Shown here: in pieces, positions 33,015 to 41,700 of the stretch | Layout: each line of letters starts with the position of its first letter | Position numbering within the stretch: the stretch's first letter is position 1 | The notes under the pieces: model-generated | What the model was told of the DNA's origin: nothing | Database searches by the model: none | What the model saw: only the letters and a program-made list of their open reading frames with translations | Program-made: the position numbers and the translations under genes | DNA from: Actinomycetes bacterium | GTDB taxonomy: Bacteria; Actinomycetota; Acidimicrobiia; IMCC26256; JANYLB01 | Length of the DNA stretch: 64,000 nucleotides | NCBI GenBank assembly: GCA_025363815.1 | Contig: JANYLB010000061.1 | Location: 1-64,000 of the forward strand | Reading direction: 5' to 3'

Positions 33015-33656
33015 TTACAGCAAGAGGGGGGCCGCGGTGGGAGTGTCGGAGATGCTCTGGCGATAGGTCGCGACCTGCTCGACGGAGATCATCGCGATGC
33101 GGTGCTCCTCGGCGAACAGCTCGAGGAAGGGAAGCCGGGCGGGCGATCCGTCGTCGTGCAGGACCTCGCAGATGACGGCGATCGGCGGAAGCCCCGCCAG
33201 CCGCGCGAGATCGACGGCGGCTTCGGTGTGGCCCCGCCGCTCGAGGACACCGCCGGGACGGGCGCGCAATGGGAAGACATGGCCTGGGCGCACGAGGTCG
33301 GACGGACGGGTCGCCGGTTCGAGGACCGACCGGATCGTGTTGGCGCGGTCGGCCGCGCCGATTCCGCTGCCGCTGTTGAGGTGGTCGATGGACACGGTGA
33401 ACGCGGTGTCGCATCCGGCCTCACCGGGCGGGACCATCGGCTGGATCTCGAGCTCATCGAGGCGAGCCTGGTCGCAAGGCATGCACACGAGCCCCCGCGC
33501 CCAGCGCAGCATGAAGTTGATCGCTTCGGCCGTGACCCAGCTCGCGGCCATGGTGAGATCGCCCTCGTTCTCGCGATCTTCGTCGTCGACGACGAGCACC
33601 ATCTCGCCCCGTCGGATTCGGCGGAGTGCTTCGTCGATCTCGGCAAGATTGCTCAT
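33015..33656 (-). CDS. ribB: 3,4-Dihydroxy-2-butanone-4-phosphate synthase
   Basis: A 213-residue enzyme that converts ribulose-5-phosphate into the four-carbon precursor of riboflavin plus formate. Motifs are VDDEDRENEGDLTMAA (acidic Mg/substrate loop), LVCMP, FTVSIDHLNSGSGIGA, RPGHVFPLRARPGGVLERRGHTEAAVDLARLAG (catalytic His) and ICEVLHDDGSPARLP. Length equals stand-alone RibB; the GTP-cyclohydrolase II half found in the usual actinobacterial RibBA is absent. AGGAGG 9 nt upstream marks ATG 33656. It is the third gene after a response regulator and kinase on the same strand (34 bp gap). No FMN riboswitch is seen upstream. Confidence 0.94.
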   Translation of the reverse strand: MSNLAEIDEALRRIRRGEMVLVVDDEDRENEGDLTMAASWVTAEAINFMLRWARGLVCMPCDQARLDELEIQPMVPPGEAGCDTAFTVSIDHLNSGSGIGAADRANTIRSVLEPATRPSDLVRPGHVFPLRARPGGVLERRGHTEAAVDLARLAGLPPIAVICEVLHDDGSPARLPFLELFAEEHRIAMISVEQVATYRQSISDTPTAAPLLL

Positions 33657-33690
33657 GCTGCTGCTTCCTCCTGAAGAAAACGTGTTCTGG

Positions 33691-34737
33691 TCATTGGCGC
33701 GCCGCCGGGATGGTGACCACCATCCGACAACCGTGAGGCTCGCGCCGCTCGGGATGAATCTCGCCTCCGTGGAGCTCCACGATCCACTGGGCGATGGCGA
33801 GGCCGAGGCCGGCCCCTCCGTCTTTCGTCGCCCGTGCCGAGTCGGAACGATAGAACCGTTCGAACACGCGGGCCGCTTCGTCGTCGGGGATGCCGGGTCC
33901 GTCGTCGAGCACTTCGATGCGAACGTCGAGCTCAGCGCGCCGGGCCCGGACCCGGACGGCACCCCCCTCGGGGGAGTGTCGCACCGCGTTCTCGAGCAGA
34001 TTGGCGACGACCTGGTGCACCCGCTCGGGGTCACCGTCTGCTGCGAGGCTTGCGGGCTCGACCTGCACGGTCATCTCGACGTCGGGGGAATGGAGCCTCG
34101 ACTCCCGCACCGCGTGGACGAGGACCGGCTCGATCGAGAACTCCTGGCGGTCGAGGGGAACCGCGCCGGACTCGAGCCGGGAGAGGTCGAGGAGCTGGGT
34201 GACGAGCCGGCCGAGCCGCTCGACCTGGGTGAGCATGGTGTCGAGGGTGTCGGGATCGGGGGCCTCGACGCCGTCAACGAGGTTTTCCAGCCGGGCTTGG
34301 AGCGCGGTGATGGGGGTCCGCAGCTCGTGGCTGACGTTCGCGACGAGGTCGCGCCGCATCCGGTCGGTGGCGTCGAGCTCGGCGGCCATCTGATTGAAGG
34401 ACCGGGAGAGTGTGCCGACTTCGTCCTTCGAGGTGACATTGACGCGCTGGGTGTAGTCGCCCCTGGCCATGGCTTCGGTGGCGTCGGCCATCTCCGCGAG
34501 CGGGGTTGTGATCCCGTGGGCGAGAAGGCGCACCATCATCAGCGCGATGAGGCCGGCCACCACGCCGCTTATCGATGGCCAGAATCCGAAATGGATCCCG
34601 GCGTAGAACACCACGACCGTCACCGCGATCGCGACGACAACGAGAGCACCGATCCGCAGTTTGATCGACGAGAAGCGACTCAGCGGCCGGATCAGCTCGT
34701 GTCTGCTGACGCTGCGCATCCGTTCGGCGCGGCTCAC
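33691..34737 (-). CDS. Sensor histidine kinase with almost no external domain
   Basis: A 348-residue membrane kinase. Two membrane helices (IGALVVVAIAVTVVVFYAG and ISGVVAGLIALMMVRLLAHG, about residues 29-75) are separated by only a few residues. A HAMP (TTPLAEMADATEAMARGDYTQRV), the DHp helix with phospho-His in VSHELRTPITAL and the ATPase domain follow (NLLENAVRHS, DDGPGIPDDE, GAGLGLAI). Without a periplasmic domain the signal is probably sensed in the membrane or by a partner. GTG 34737 overlaps the regulator stop by 4 bp (GTGA). ribB follows 34 bp downstream. The signal is unknown. Confidence 0.93.
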   Translation of the reverse strand: MSRAERMRSVSRHELIRPLSRFSSIKLRIGALVVVAIAVTVVVFYAGIHFGFWPSISGVVAGLIALMMVRLLAHGITTPLAEMADATEAMARGDYTQRVNVTSKDEVGTLSRSFNQMAAELDATDRMRRDLVANVSHELRTPITALQARLENLVDGVEAPDPDTLDTMLTQVERLGRLVTQLLDLSRLESGAVPLDRQEFSIEPVLVHAVRESRLHSPDVEMTVQVEPASLAADGDPERVHQVVANLLENAVRHSPEGGAVRVRARRAELDVRIEVLDDGPGIPDDEAARVFERFYRSDSARATKDGGAGLGLAIAQWIVELHGGEIHPERREPHGCRMVVTIPAARQ

Positions 34738-35471
34738 GAGTCGTCCCCGCAGTCAGCATCATCTTCGGCGATCGCGTACCCGATGCCGTGCACGGTGCGC
34801 ACTATGTCGGAGCCGAGTTTGCGGCGCAGCGCTCGGATGTGGGAGTCGACTGTGCGGCCGCTCGACACCATGGGCTCTCCCCACACCTCCGCGAGGAGCT
34901 CCTCGCGGCTGCGTACGGTTCCAGGTCGCACGGCGAGAAAAACCAGAAGATCGAACTCGGTCGGCGTCAGGTGGACGATGTCGTCGTTGCGGGTGACGAC
35001 CCGTCGCGCGGCGTCGATGGTCACGACGCCGATCTGTTGGTGGCCGATCGCGGAGTGGACTCCTGCGGCCGGCACACCGAGCCCCACATCGGCCCTGGCT
35101 CGATCGACCCGCCGCAGGATCGCGTGCACCCGGGCCACGAGCTCGCGGGAGCTGAACGGCTTGGTGAGGTAGTCGTCGGCACCCACAGTGAACCCGAGGA
35201 TCAGGTCGGCTTCGGAGTCACGCGCGGTGAGCATCAGGACGGGGACCGAACGATCGGCTTGGATCTGCTCGCAGACCTCGAGGCCGTCGATGCCGGGAAG
35301 CATCAGGTCGAGCACGACGAGATCGGGTCGGATCCGGCGGCACGCCTCTACGCCCGCGGGCCCGTCGCCGGCGATCTCCACGGCGAAGCCCTCGCTGCGC
35401 AGGCGCGCCGCGACGGCTTCCGCTATCGATGCTTCGTCCTCGATGATGAGGACCGTCCGGGTTGTGTTCAT
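34734..35471 (-). CDS. OmpR/PhoB-type response regulator
   Basis: A 245-residue two-component regulator. The receiver domain has IIEDEAS acidic pocket, phospho-Asp in LVVLDLMLPGIDG, Thr in MLTARD and Lys in YLTKPF. The C-terminal winged helix is complete (LTPTEFDLLVFLAVRPGTVRSREELLAEVWG, then RTVDSHIRALRRKLG and VRTVHGIGYAI). ATG 35471 gives the usual N terminus; GTG 35489 would add six residues. It is translationally coupled to the kinase (4-bp overlap), and ribB follows, so all three may share a transcript. Targets are unknown. Confidence 0.94.
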   Translation of the reverse strand: MNTTRTVLIIEDEASIAEAVAARLRSEGFAVEIAGDGPAGVEACRRIRPDLVVLDLMLPGIDGLEVCEQIQADRSVPVLMLTARDSEADLILGFTVGADDYLTKPFSSRELVARVHAILRRVDRARADVGLGVPAAGVHSAIGHQQIGVVTIDAARRVVTRNDDIVHLTPTEFDLLVFLAVRPGTVRSREELLAEVWGEPMVSSGRTVDSHIRALRRKLGSDIVRTVHGIGYAIAEDDADCGDDS

Positions 35472-35574
35472 CTCGGCTACCGCGACCACACCGTCAGGAT
35501 ACGGACACTTCGGTTGGCTAGTCCCCCCCGGAACGTGGAGATCCTGTGCAGAAGCCGAGGCCGTCTCCGGGGGA

Positions 35575-36138
35575 TCAGTACGTCTCCACCCACTCTCCCG
35601 CGAGTTGGGTGGAAGGTGTGGATTGCACCGCTCCGTGGGATCGGAGCTCGGCCACGGCCGAGACCGGATCGGGGTCTGCGAACAGGGCGGGATCCCCGTA
35701 TGCAGCGGCCCGGCCGGTTCCGTCGGTGACCCAGAAGCTGGCCTCCAGCGCGATCCCGTTGTTGTCGGAGAAGTACACGGAGCGGATGAAGCCGTGGTCG
35801 ACGACGTCGGTGACCTCGCAGTCGGCCTCGAGCAGTCGCTTGCGCAGCTCGAGCAGGGCTTCCTCGTCGCTTACGTTGAAAGACAGGTGATCGAACTGGC
35901 CGCCGATCCGATCCGGGATCCCGGCGGGCTTCTCGAAGCGGGGGGCGTCGGCCCACTCGAAGAACGCGAGCGTGTTCCCGGGGCCGATCTCGAAGAAGTA
36001 GTGGCGCATGGGCCCGGCCATGGTCGTGGCGACGAGGCGCATGCCGAGCACGCCTTGGTAGAAGCGGACGGTGGTGTCCATGTCGGCGGTTACGAGCGCG
36101 AGGTGGTTGATGCCTCGCCAGTAGGGGGATTCGGCCAT
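35575..36138 (-). CDS. VOC-family (glyoxalase-like) protein
   Basis: A 187-residue vicinal-oxygen-chelate protein. The first unit starts INHLALVTADMDTTVRFYQGVLGMRLV, and the second starts FDHLSFNVSDEEALLELRKRL. Probable metal ligands are His in NHLALV, His in FDHLSF and Glu in GIALEASFW; HYFFEIGPG provides another acid. Such proteins can be dioxygenases, epimerases or resistance proteins; the substrate is unknown. It lies 27 bp before the PYROXD2-like gene's stop on the same strand, suggesting cotranscription with that flavoenzyme, and 103 bp from the response regulator. A second VOC protein lies at 30757 and is only distantly similar. Confidence 0.85.
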   Translation of the reverse strand: MAESPYWRGINHLALVTADMDTTVRFYQGVLGMRLVATTMAGPMRHYFFEIGPGNTLAFFEWADAPRFEKPAGIPDRIGGQFDHLSFNVSDEEALLELRKRLLEADCEVTDVVDHGFIRSVYFSDNNGIALEASFWVTDGTGRAAAYGDPALFADPDPVSAVAELRSHGAVQSTPSTQLAGEWVETY

Positions 36139-36164
36139 GGGACTCTCCTCTCGGAACGTTGCCT

Positions 36165-37868
36165 TCAGTCTACGGATCCCCGGAATCGCGACCTGAGGCG
36201 CGTGAGCCGGCCCTGGTTGCGATCGCTCCGCCTCCGATCACTCGTGATCTGGTCGACGACCTTCAGACCGGGGATTCCCGTGACCCCTCCGCCTCCGTGG
36301 GTCGCCGAGCCGGCCTGGTAGAGGTTGCGGATCGGGGTGCGGTAGTCGGCGTATCCGGGTGCCGGTCGGAGGTGGAACAGCTGCGACGGCGTCAGCTCAC
36401 CGTGGAAGATGTTGCCCCCGATGAGCCCGTAGGTGTGCTCCATCGCGTGCGGGCCGATCACCTGACGATGCAGGATCGAGTCGGTGAATCCCGGCGCCAC
36501 CGCGTCGAACGCGGCGATGACCCGGTCGGCATACGCGTCGAGCTCGGCGGTGTGCGGCTCCTGACTCCACGCGTGTGGGACCCACTGCGTGAACATCGAC
36601 ACCACATGCTTGCCCTCGGGGGCCAACGTCGGGTCGAACACCGAGGGAATGCAGATGTCGGCGAACGGTGCTTCGGCGGCCCGCCCCGACACAGCGTCTT
36701 GGAACGCGTTCTCGACGTGGTCGAGTGATGGCGCGAGCACAATGGTGCCACCGTGGATCTCGGGATCGAAGCCGGGCCGCGCGGTGAACTCCGGGAGCCG
36801 ATCGACCGCGACATTGATCTTCACGGTTCCACTGCGCGACTTCCACCGCCGGATATCGGCGACGAAGTCGTCGGGCAACGCCGCGGCCGGGAGCTGGTCG
36901 AGGAATGTGATCTTCGGGTGGGTGGTCGCGATCACGACGTCGGCGAACACCTCTTCGCCGGTCGAGGTGATGACTCCGAGCGCTATGCCATCGGCCACGA
37001 TGATTTCGACTACGTCGGCGTCGGTGCGCACCGTCGCGCCGAACGACTCGGCCGCGTCGCGCAACGCCCGCGTCACCGCGCCCATCCCGCCTTCGGGGAA
37101 TCCCCAGGCGCCGCGCTCCCTCTCCCCGTCACCACCGACCCCGCCGGGGTCGGGGTCGGCGCTGTCGCCGATCTGGTGGTGGGCCATCACGTACGCGGTT
37201 CCGGGCGAGCGCGGCCCGGCCCATGTGCCGATCACTCCGCTCACCGCGAGCACGCCACGCATGGCATCGGATTCGAAGGTGTCTTCGAGTAGATCGGCGA
37301 TGCTCATGGTGAAGAGGCGGGTGATGTCGGCGACAGATCGGGGATTCCAGCCCCGGGCAGACCAACCAAGGCGGGCCTGGTCGATCAGGTCACCGGGTTG
37401 GTGAGACCCGAGGTTCGGGGGCGTCTGGGTGAGCAAGGGTGCGAGGAGGGTCGCGACTTCGCCGAGCCATATCTCCCACCGGTCGTAGGCATCGGCGTCG
37501 TGGGCCGAGAACTGCGCGATCTGTTCGCTGCGGCGTGCCGGGTCTTTGGGCAGCGCGAGCGCGCGGCCGTCGGCGCGGGGCGCGAAGTAGGGACCCTGGG
37601 GATAGACGCGGTAGCCGTGACGAGCGAGTTGGAGCTCGCGTTGGAGCTCCGGCGGCATGAGGCTCACGACGTAGGAGAGCGCGGTGACCTTGAACTCAGG
37701 TCCCCATGGCTGCTCTGTGATCGCCGCGCCGCCGACGGTGGGTCGTCGCTCGAGCACGGTGACTCGCGCGCCCCGTTTCGCGAGCAACCCCGCGGCGACG
37801 AGACCGTTGTGCCCACCGCCGATGACCACGACATCGAACGGGCAGCCCGCACTCCCGACCCGCCTCAC
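36165..37868 (-). CDS. PYROXD2/CrtI-like FAD oxidoreductase
   Basis: A 567-residue flavoenzyme of the phytoene-desaturase superfamily. DVVVIGGGHNGLVAAGLLAKRG is the FAD dinucleotide motif, VTVLERRPTVGGAA follows, PEGGMGAVTRALRDAAESFGATVRTDADV lies in the middle, and the C terminus has the flavin closing motif LYQAGSATHGGGGVTGIPG. The closest recognised relatives are PYROXD2-type proteins of unknown substrate, not carotenoid desaturases; no phytoene synthase is nearby. GTG 37868 is the first start. The C terminus is Arg-rich. The VOC gene is 27 bp downstream. The 122 bp between it and the thi operon hold no visible feature. Confidence 0.88.
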   Translation of the reverse strand: MRRVGSAGCPFDVVVIGGGHNGLVAAGLLAKRGARVTVLERRPTVGGAAITEQPWGPEFKVTALSYVVSLMPPELQRELQLARHGYRVYPQGPYFAPRADGRALALPKDPARRSEQIAQFSAHDADAYDRWEIWLGEVATLLAPLLTQTPPNLGSHQPGDLIDQARLGWSARGWNPRSVADITRLFTMSIADLLEDTFESDAMRGVLAVSGVIGTWAGPRSPGTAYVMAHHQIGDSADPDPGGVGGDGERERGAWGFPEGGMGAVTRALRDAAESFGATVRTDADVVEIIVADGIALGVITSTGEEVFADVVIATTHPKITFLDQLPAAALPDDFVADIRRWKSRSGTVKINVAVDRLPEFTARPGFDPEIHGGTIVLAPSLDHVENAFQDAVSGRAAEAPFADICIPSVFDPTLAPEGKHVVSMFTQWVPHAWSQEPHTAELDAYADRVIAAFDAVAPGFTDSILHRQVIGPHAMEHTYGLIGGNIFHGELTPSQLFHLRPAPGYADYRTPIRNLYQAGSATHGGGGVTGIPGLKVVDQITSDRRRSDRNQGRLTRLRSRFRGSVD

Positions 37869-37990
37869 AGGGTGATGGCGGTGTCCGCCGATGGGAGTCC
37901 GGGCCTGCGGCAGAGAAGTTGCGCGACGATCCTGTTCATCTGCGTCAGCCTTGCAGGTGGGGCGCGGCAGCTCCGGGAGGTTCGCTGCCT

Positions 37991-38980
37991 CTAGAGCTCA
38001 GGGAATTCGACGCAGGAGTCGGGATCGACCGCGAGCCGGAGCCCGTCGCCCGGTTCCGGCACGCCGGGACCGATCACCGCGACCTCGTAGCGTGCGCCGT
38101 CGGTACCGGCGACGGTCAGGAGGAAGTGGTCGCGCCGGAAGGTCCGGCCGACGACCGTGCCCGAAATCGGGCCATTGGCCGCGATGTGCATCCCCTCGGA
38201 GCGAGTGAGGACTCGCCGGCCCCCCAATGTGACGGTGTTGAGAAATCCGAGGAACCGGGCCGCGAACTCCGTCGCGGGGTTCTCCCACACCTCGTCGGGG
38301 GGACCGTCCTGCTCGACCCGACCGCGGTGCATGATCAGCACTCGGTCGGCGACCGCGAATGCCTCGTCGTGGTCGTGGGTGACGAAGAGTGCGGTGAGCC
38401 CGACGTCGACGAAGAGTGTTCGCAGCTCGATCATCAATCGGTCACGCAGCTCGCGGTCAAGTGATCCCAAAGGCTCGTCGAGCATGAGCAGGCGGGGCTC
38501 TGGCGCGATCGCGCGCGCGAGCGCCACCCGCTGTTGCTCGCCTCCCGACAGCTCATGCACGCGCCGGCTCTCGTAGCCGTCGAGGCCGACCCGAGCAAGC
38601 GCGCGGCGAGCTCGGCTGTCTATCTCGGCTCGCGGCCGACGCTGCATCCGAAGTCCGAAACCCACGTTGTCGAGAACGTCGCGGTGCGGGAACAGCGCAT
38701 GGTCCTGGAACATCAGACCAAAGCGGCGGAGGTGAGGCGGCACGCTGGTCAGATCGTCGTTGTCCCAGAAGATCGAGCCGGCGGCTGTCGGCTCGAGTCC
38801 GGCGACAACGCGCAACAGGGTGCTCTTGCCGCTTCCGCTCGGTCCGAGCACGCTTACGACCTCGCCGCGCGGCACATTGAGATCGATACCGTCGAGCGCG
38901 GTCACGTGGCCATAGTGGGCCGCAAGATCAAGCGCCCGAAGCCCCGACGACCCGTGCGCCGACGTGGCGCCGATGGTCAA
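37991..38980 (-). CDS. thiQ: Thiamine ABC transporter ATPase
   Basis: A 329-residue importer ATPase. Walker A is GPSGSGKSTL, the Q-loop FQDHALF, the signature LSGGEQQRVALARA, Walker B RLLMLDEPLG and the switch VTHDHDEA. A C-terminal TOBE-like domain (about 240-329) follows, so it is longer than E. coli ThiQ and built like iron/spermidine importers. Thiamine is inferred from the operon: riboswitch, thiamine pyrophosphokinase and thiamine-binding lipoprotein lie upstream. ATG 38980 overlaps the permease stop by 4 bp. It is the last gene of the operon. Confidence 0.87.
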   Translation of the reverse strand: MTIGATSAHGSSGLRALDLAAHYGHVTALDGIDLNVPRGEVVSVLGPSGSGKSTLLRVVAGLEPTAAGSIFWDNDDLTSVPPHLRRFGLMFQDHALFPHRDVLDNVGFGLRMQRRPRAEIDSRARRALARVGLDGYESRRVHELSGGEQQRVALARAIAPEPRLLMLDEPLGSLDRELRDRLMIELRTLFVDVGLTALFVTHDHDEAFAVADRVLIMHRGRVEQDGPPDEVWENPATEFAARFLGFLNTVTLGGRRVLTRSEGMHIAANGPISGTVVGRTFRRDHFLLTVAGTDGARYEVAVIGPGVPEPGDGLRLAVDPDSCVEFPEL

Positions 38981-40668
38981 CGCTCGCCTGTTCCGGGAAC
39001 GTGGAACCGCTCGATCACGAGAACTGCCGTGGCGGTGAGCACCATGAGGATCACGCTCGCCGCCATCGCCGCACCGAACGACGTCGCACCGGGGCGGCTG
39101 AGCAGCCGATAGATGACGACCGGAAGCGTGGGGCGCTCGGGGCGGACGATGAACGCGGTGGCACCGAACTCGCCGAGCGAGATCGCGAAGGCGAAGCCTG
39201 CGGCGACCGCGACGGCGCGCGCCCCGATCCGCAGGTCGACCTCACGCCACACCCGCTGCGGGCGGGCGCCGAGCACCGCTGCCGCCTCTCGCAGCCGTGG
39301 GTCGATCGACCGCATCACCGGGGTCATCGTGCGGATTACGAACGGCGTCGCCACGAGCGTGTGCGCGATCGGCACTAGCCACCACGACGTCCGCAGGTCG
39401 AGGGGTCGACTGTCGAGGGCGATGAGGAACCCGAACCCGACGGTCACTGCCGACACGCCGAGGGGGAGCGCCAGTAGCCCATCGAGTGCGCGCGCGAAAT
39501 GGCCGCCGCGTCGCTCCCGGTCTACGATCACCACCGCCGCGATTCCGCCGATGAGGAGCGCGATCGCGGTCGCGGCGACGGCATACGTGAGCGAGTTGCG
39601 GATCGCCTCGGCCGGAGCCACGAGGAACGTGCTCCCGGTTCCGACATCGCCGAGCGCTCGGTAGAAACCGAAGCTCGGCCCCGCGGGCGTGGCGAAAGAG
39701 CGCTCGACCAGCACGGCGAGCGGCAGCCCGAGGAGCCCGGCGATCACCGCGAGATTGCCGGCTACGAACGCCCACGCGCGCGGTCCGTGAGGGCGTTGTG
39801 CCGTGTCTGTCGCAGGGCGGAGCCCTAATGACACCGTGTGCCGGCCGCGCGCGAGACCGCCGATCCCGAGCAGAACGACGACGGCTACGAGCTGCACTAT
39901 GGAGAGCGCGGCCGCGGTCCGGAGATCTAGGAGGAGCGCGGTCTGGCGGTAGATCTCGGTCTCGAGCGTCGCGAAGTGGGGCCCACCGAGCACGAGGATG
40001 ACCCCGAAGCTGGTGAAGGTGAACAGGAACACGATGGCGGCGCTGGCCGCGATCGCGGGGCGCAGCGCAGGGAGCGTCACGTGTACGAACACGCGAGCGC
40101 GGCTCGCGCCGAGCATGCGGGCCGCCTCCTCCCTCCGGGGATCCAGGTGTGACCACAAGCCACCGACTGTGCGCACCACTACCGCGTAGTTGAAGAACAC
40201 GTGGGCGAGCAGGATTGCCCAAACGGTGTTCTCGACGCCGAGGAACCCGAGCGGGCCGCCGGGCCCGAGGAGCGCGAGAAACGCGGAGCCGACCACGACC
40301 GTCGGCAACACAAAGGGCACGATGATCGCCGCGTGCAGGAACCTGGCGCCGCGAAAGTCGTACCGGGCAAAGAGGCAGGCACCCGGCAGACCGATCGCAA
40401 CGGTGAGCAGCGTCGACGCGGCGGCCTGCCAGACGGTGAACCACGCGACCCGGCGGAGGCCACTGTCGTCGACGACGTCGCCGATCGCGCCGAGGCTGAG
40501 CCGCCCGTGGGACCACAGCCCGCGCCCCATGATCGAGCCGACCGGGTACACGAAGAACACTGCGAGGAACGCCAGCGGGACAAGCGCGACGAGCACCCAT
40601 GGGAACCGGCGCGATCGCGCACCCGGCGTCGGGCCGACGGGCCCGTTTGGCGGCTCCGCTGCACTCAC
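38977..40668 (-). CDS. thiP: Thiamine ABC transporter permease, two-domain
   Basis: A 563-residue membrane protein with about twelve helices, made of two fused BPD_transp_1 domains as in ThiP and FbpB. EAA loops that contact the ATPase are visible in each half (EEAARMLGASRARVFVHVTLP and LREAAAVLGARPQRVWREVDL). Regions such as LPTVVVGSAFLALLG and LPLGVSAVTVGFG match ThiP-like permeases. GTG 40668 is preferred because it overlaps the stop of the substrate-binding gene by 4 bp; an earlier in-frame GTG lies at 40689. It overlaps thiQ by 4 bp at the other end. Confidence 0.88.
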   Translation of the reverse strand: MSAAEPPNGPVGPTPGARSRRFPWVLVALVPLAFLAVFFVYPVGSIMGRGLWSHGRLSLGAIGDVVDDSGLRRVAWFTVWQAAASTLLTVAIGLPGACLFARYDFRGARFLHAAIIVPFVLPTVVVGSAFLALLGPGGPLGFLGVENTVWAILLAHVFFNYAVVVRTVGGLWSHLDPRREEAARMLGASRARVFVHVTLPALRPAIAASAAIVFLFTFTSFGVILVLGGPHFATLETEIYRQTALLLDLRTAAALSIVQLVAVVVLLGIGGLARGRHTVSLGLRPATDTAQRPHGPRAWAFVAGNLAVIAGLLGLPLAVLVERSFATPAGPSFGFYRALGDVGTGSTFLVAPAEAIRNSLTYAVAATAIALLIGGIAAVVIVDRERRGGHFARALDGLLALPLGVSAVTVGFGFLIALDSRPLDLRTSWWLVPIAHTLVATPFVIRTMTPVMRSIDPRLREAAAVLGARPQRVWREVDLRIGARAVAVAAGFAFAISLGEFGATAFIVRPERPTLPVVIYRLLSRPGATSFGAAMAASVILMVLTATAVLVIERFHVPGTGER

Positions 40669-41699
40669 CGAAGCACGGTGTCGGTCCACTCGTTGATCCA
40701 GGTGTTGCGGCTGCGCGCGATCTGGGTGGGGGTCAGTATGAACGGGTGGCCGGGAACCGGCGCGTAGAGGGCCCAGCTCGGGGGAACCTTCACACCGTCG
40801 CGCAACGGGTACACGTACATCTGGTCAGCCACGCCCGCCTGGAACGGTTCCGAGAGCATCCAGTCGACAAGTTCACGGGCAAGCCCGGGATGTTTCGCGC
40901 CGCGCAGCACACCTGCGAACTCGACTTGGCGGAAGCAGGTGTCGAGCGCAGCTCCCGTGGGCGCGACGGCGGGGGTGCCCTTGGTGACGCCGGCGGGTGG
41001 GCTCGACGCGTACGACACGACGAGGGGGAACGTCCCGCCCTGGCCGCCGCCCGCGAAGTCGGTGTAATACGCCTGCTCCCATCCGTCATCGACCTTGAGA
41101 CCGTTGGCGCGCAGCTTCGTCCAGTAATCGCGCCAGCCGTCTCCGTATTTCGCGATGGTTGCCAGCACGAACGCGAGTCCGGGGGAGCTGCTGGCAGGGT
41201 TTTCGATCACGAGCATCCCTTTGTACTCGGGCTGCACGAGATCATCGAGCGATGTCGGCGGAGACACCCCTTTGGCTGCGAGCGACGCTCGGTCGTAGTT
41301 CAAGCAGACGTCGGCATAGTCGATTGGTGTCAGCTCGTTTGTCGGATCCAATCGGAACCGCGCCGGGACAGTTCCGAGATCATGGGGCACGTACGGTTCG
41401 AATACGTCGGAGTTCACCGCCCGCGCGAGGAATGTGTTGTCGACACCGAACATCGCGTCTCCGAGGGGCTTTCCCTTGGTGAGGATGACCTGATTGAGCG
41501 TGCTCCCAGCGTCGCCCGACTTCAGGATCTTCACTCTCACGTTGTGGGCCTGCTCGAACGCGCGCAGTTCGGCTTTGGAGACAGCGAAGGAGTCGTGGGT
41601 GACGAGGGTGACCGTGCGCGAGTCGGTTGAGCTGTCGCATGCCACGAGTGCGGTGCACCCGAGGAGCAGGACCACGCAGAGGGCAACGGTTCGACGCAC
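40665..41699 (-). CDS. thiB: Thiamine-binding lipoprotein (ThiB/TbpA-like)
   Basis: A 344-residue extracytoplasmic solute-binding protein. The signal peptide ends in lipobox LVAC (Cys about 21). The mature part begins TVTLVTHDSFAVSKAELRAFEQ, then VRVKILKSGDAGSTLNQVILTKGKPLGDAMFGVDNTFLARAV, both hallmarks of the thiamine-binding TbpA family. WYG-like ligand stretches follow (FVLATIAKYGDGWRDYWTKLRANG and LVVSYASSPPA). GTG 41699 lies one base from the stop of the thiamine pyrophosphokinase gene. It delivers thiamine to ThiP/ThiQ. Expression is probably controlled by the TPP riboswitch at the head of the operon. Confidence 0.92.
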   Translation of the reverse strand: MRRTVALCVVLLLGCTALVACDSSTDSRTVTLVTHDSFAVSKAELRAFEQAHNVRVKILKSGDAGSTLNQVILTKGKPLGDAMFGVDNTFLARAVNSDVFEPYVPHDLGTVPARFRLDPTNELTPIDYADVCLNYDRASLAAKGVSPPTSLDDLVQPEYKGMLVIENPASSSPGLAFVLATIAKYGDGWRDYWTKLRANGLKVDDGWEQAYYTDFAGGGQGGTFPLVVSYASSPPAGVTKGTPAVAPTGAALDTCFRQVEFAGVLRGAKHPGLARELVDWMLSEPFQAGVADQMYVYPLRDGVKVPPSWALYAPVPGHPFILTPTQIARSRNTWINEWTDTVLR

Positions 41700-41700
41700 G

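Noticed and set aside
36165-37868. Carotenoid desaturase (CrtI)
   Set aside because: The C-terminal pattern is of the PYROXD2 type and no crtB, crtE or other carotenoid gene is nearby.
37919-38464. Open frame of 181 codons opposite thiQ
   Set aside because: Antisense to conserved ATPase sequence with no recognisable protein features.
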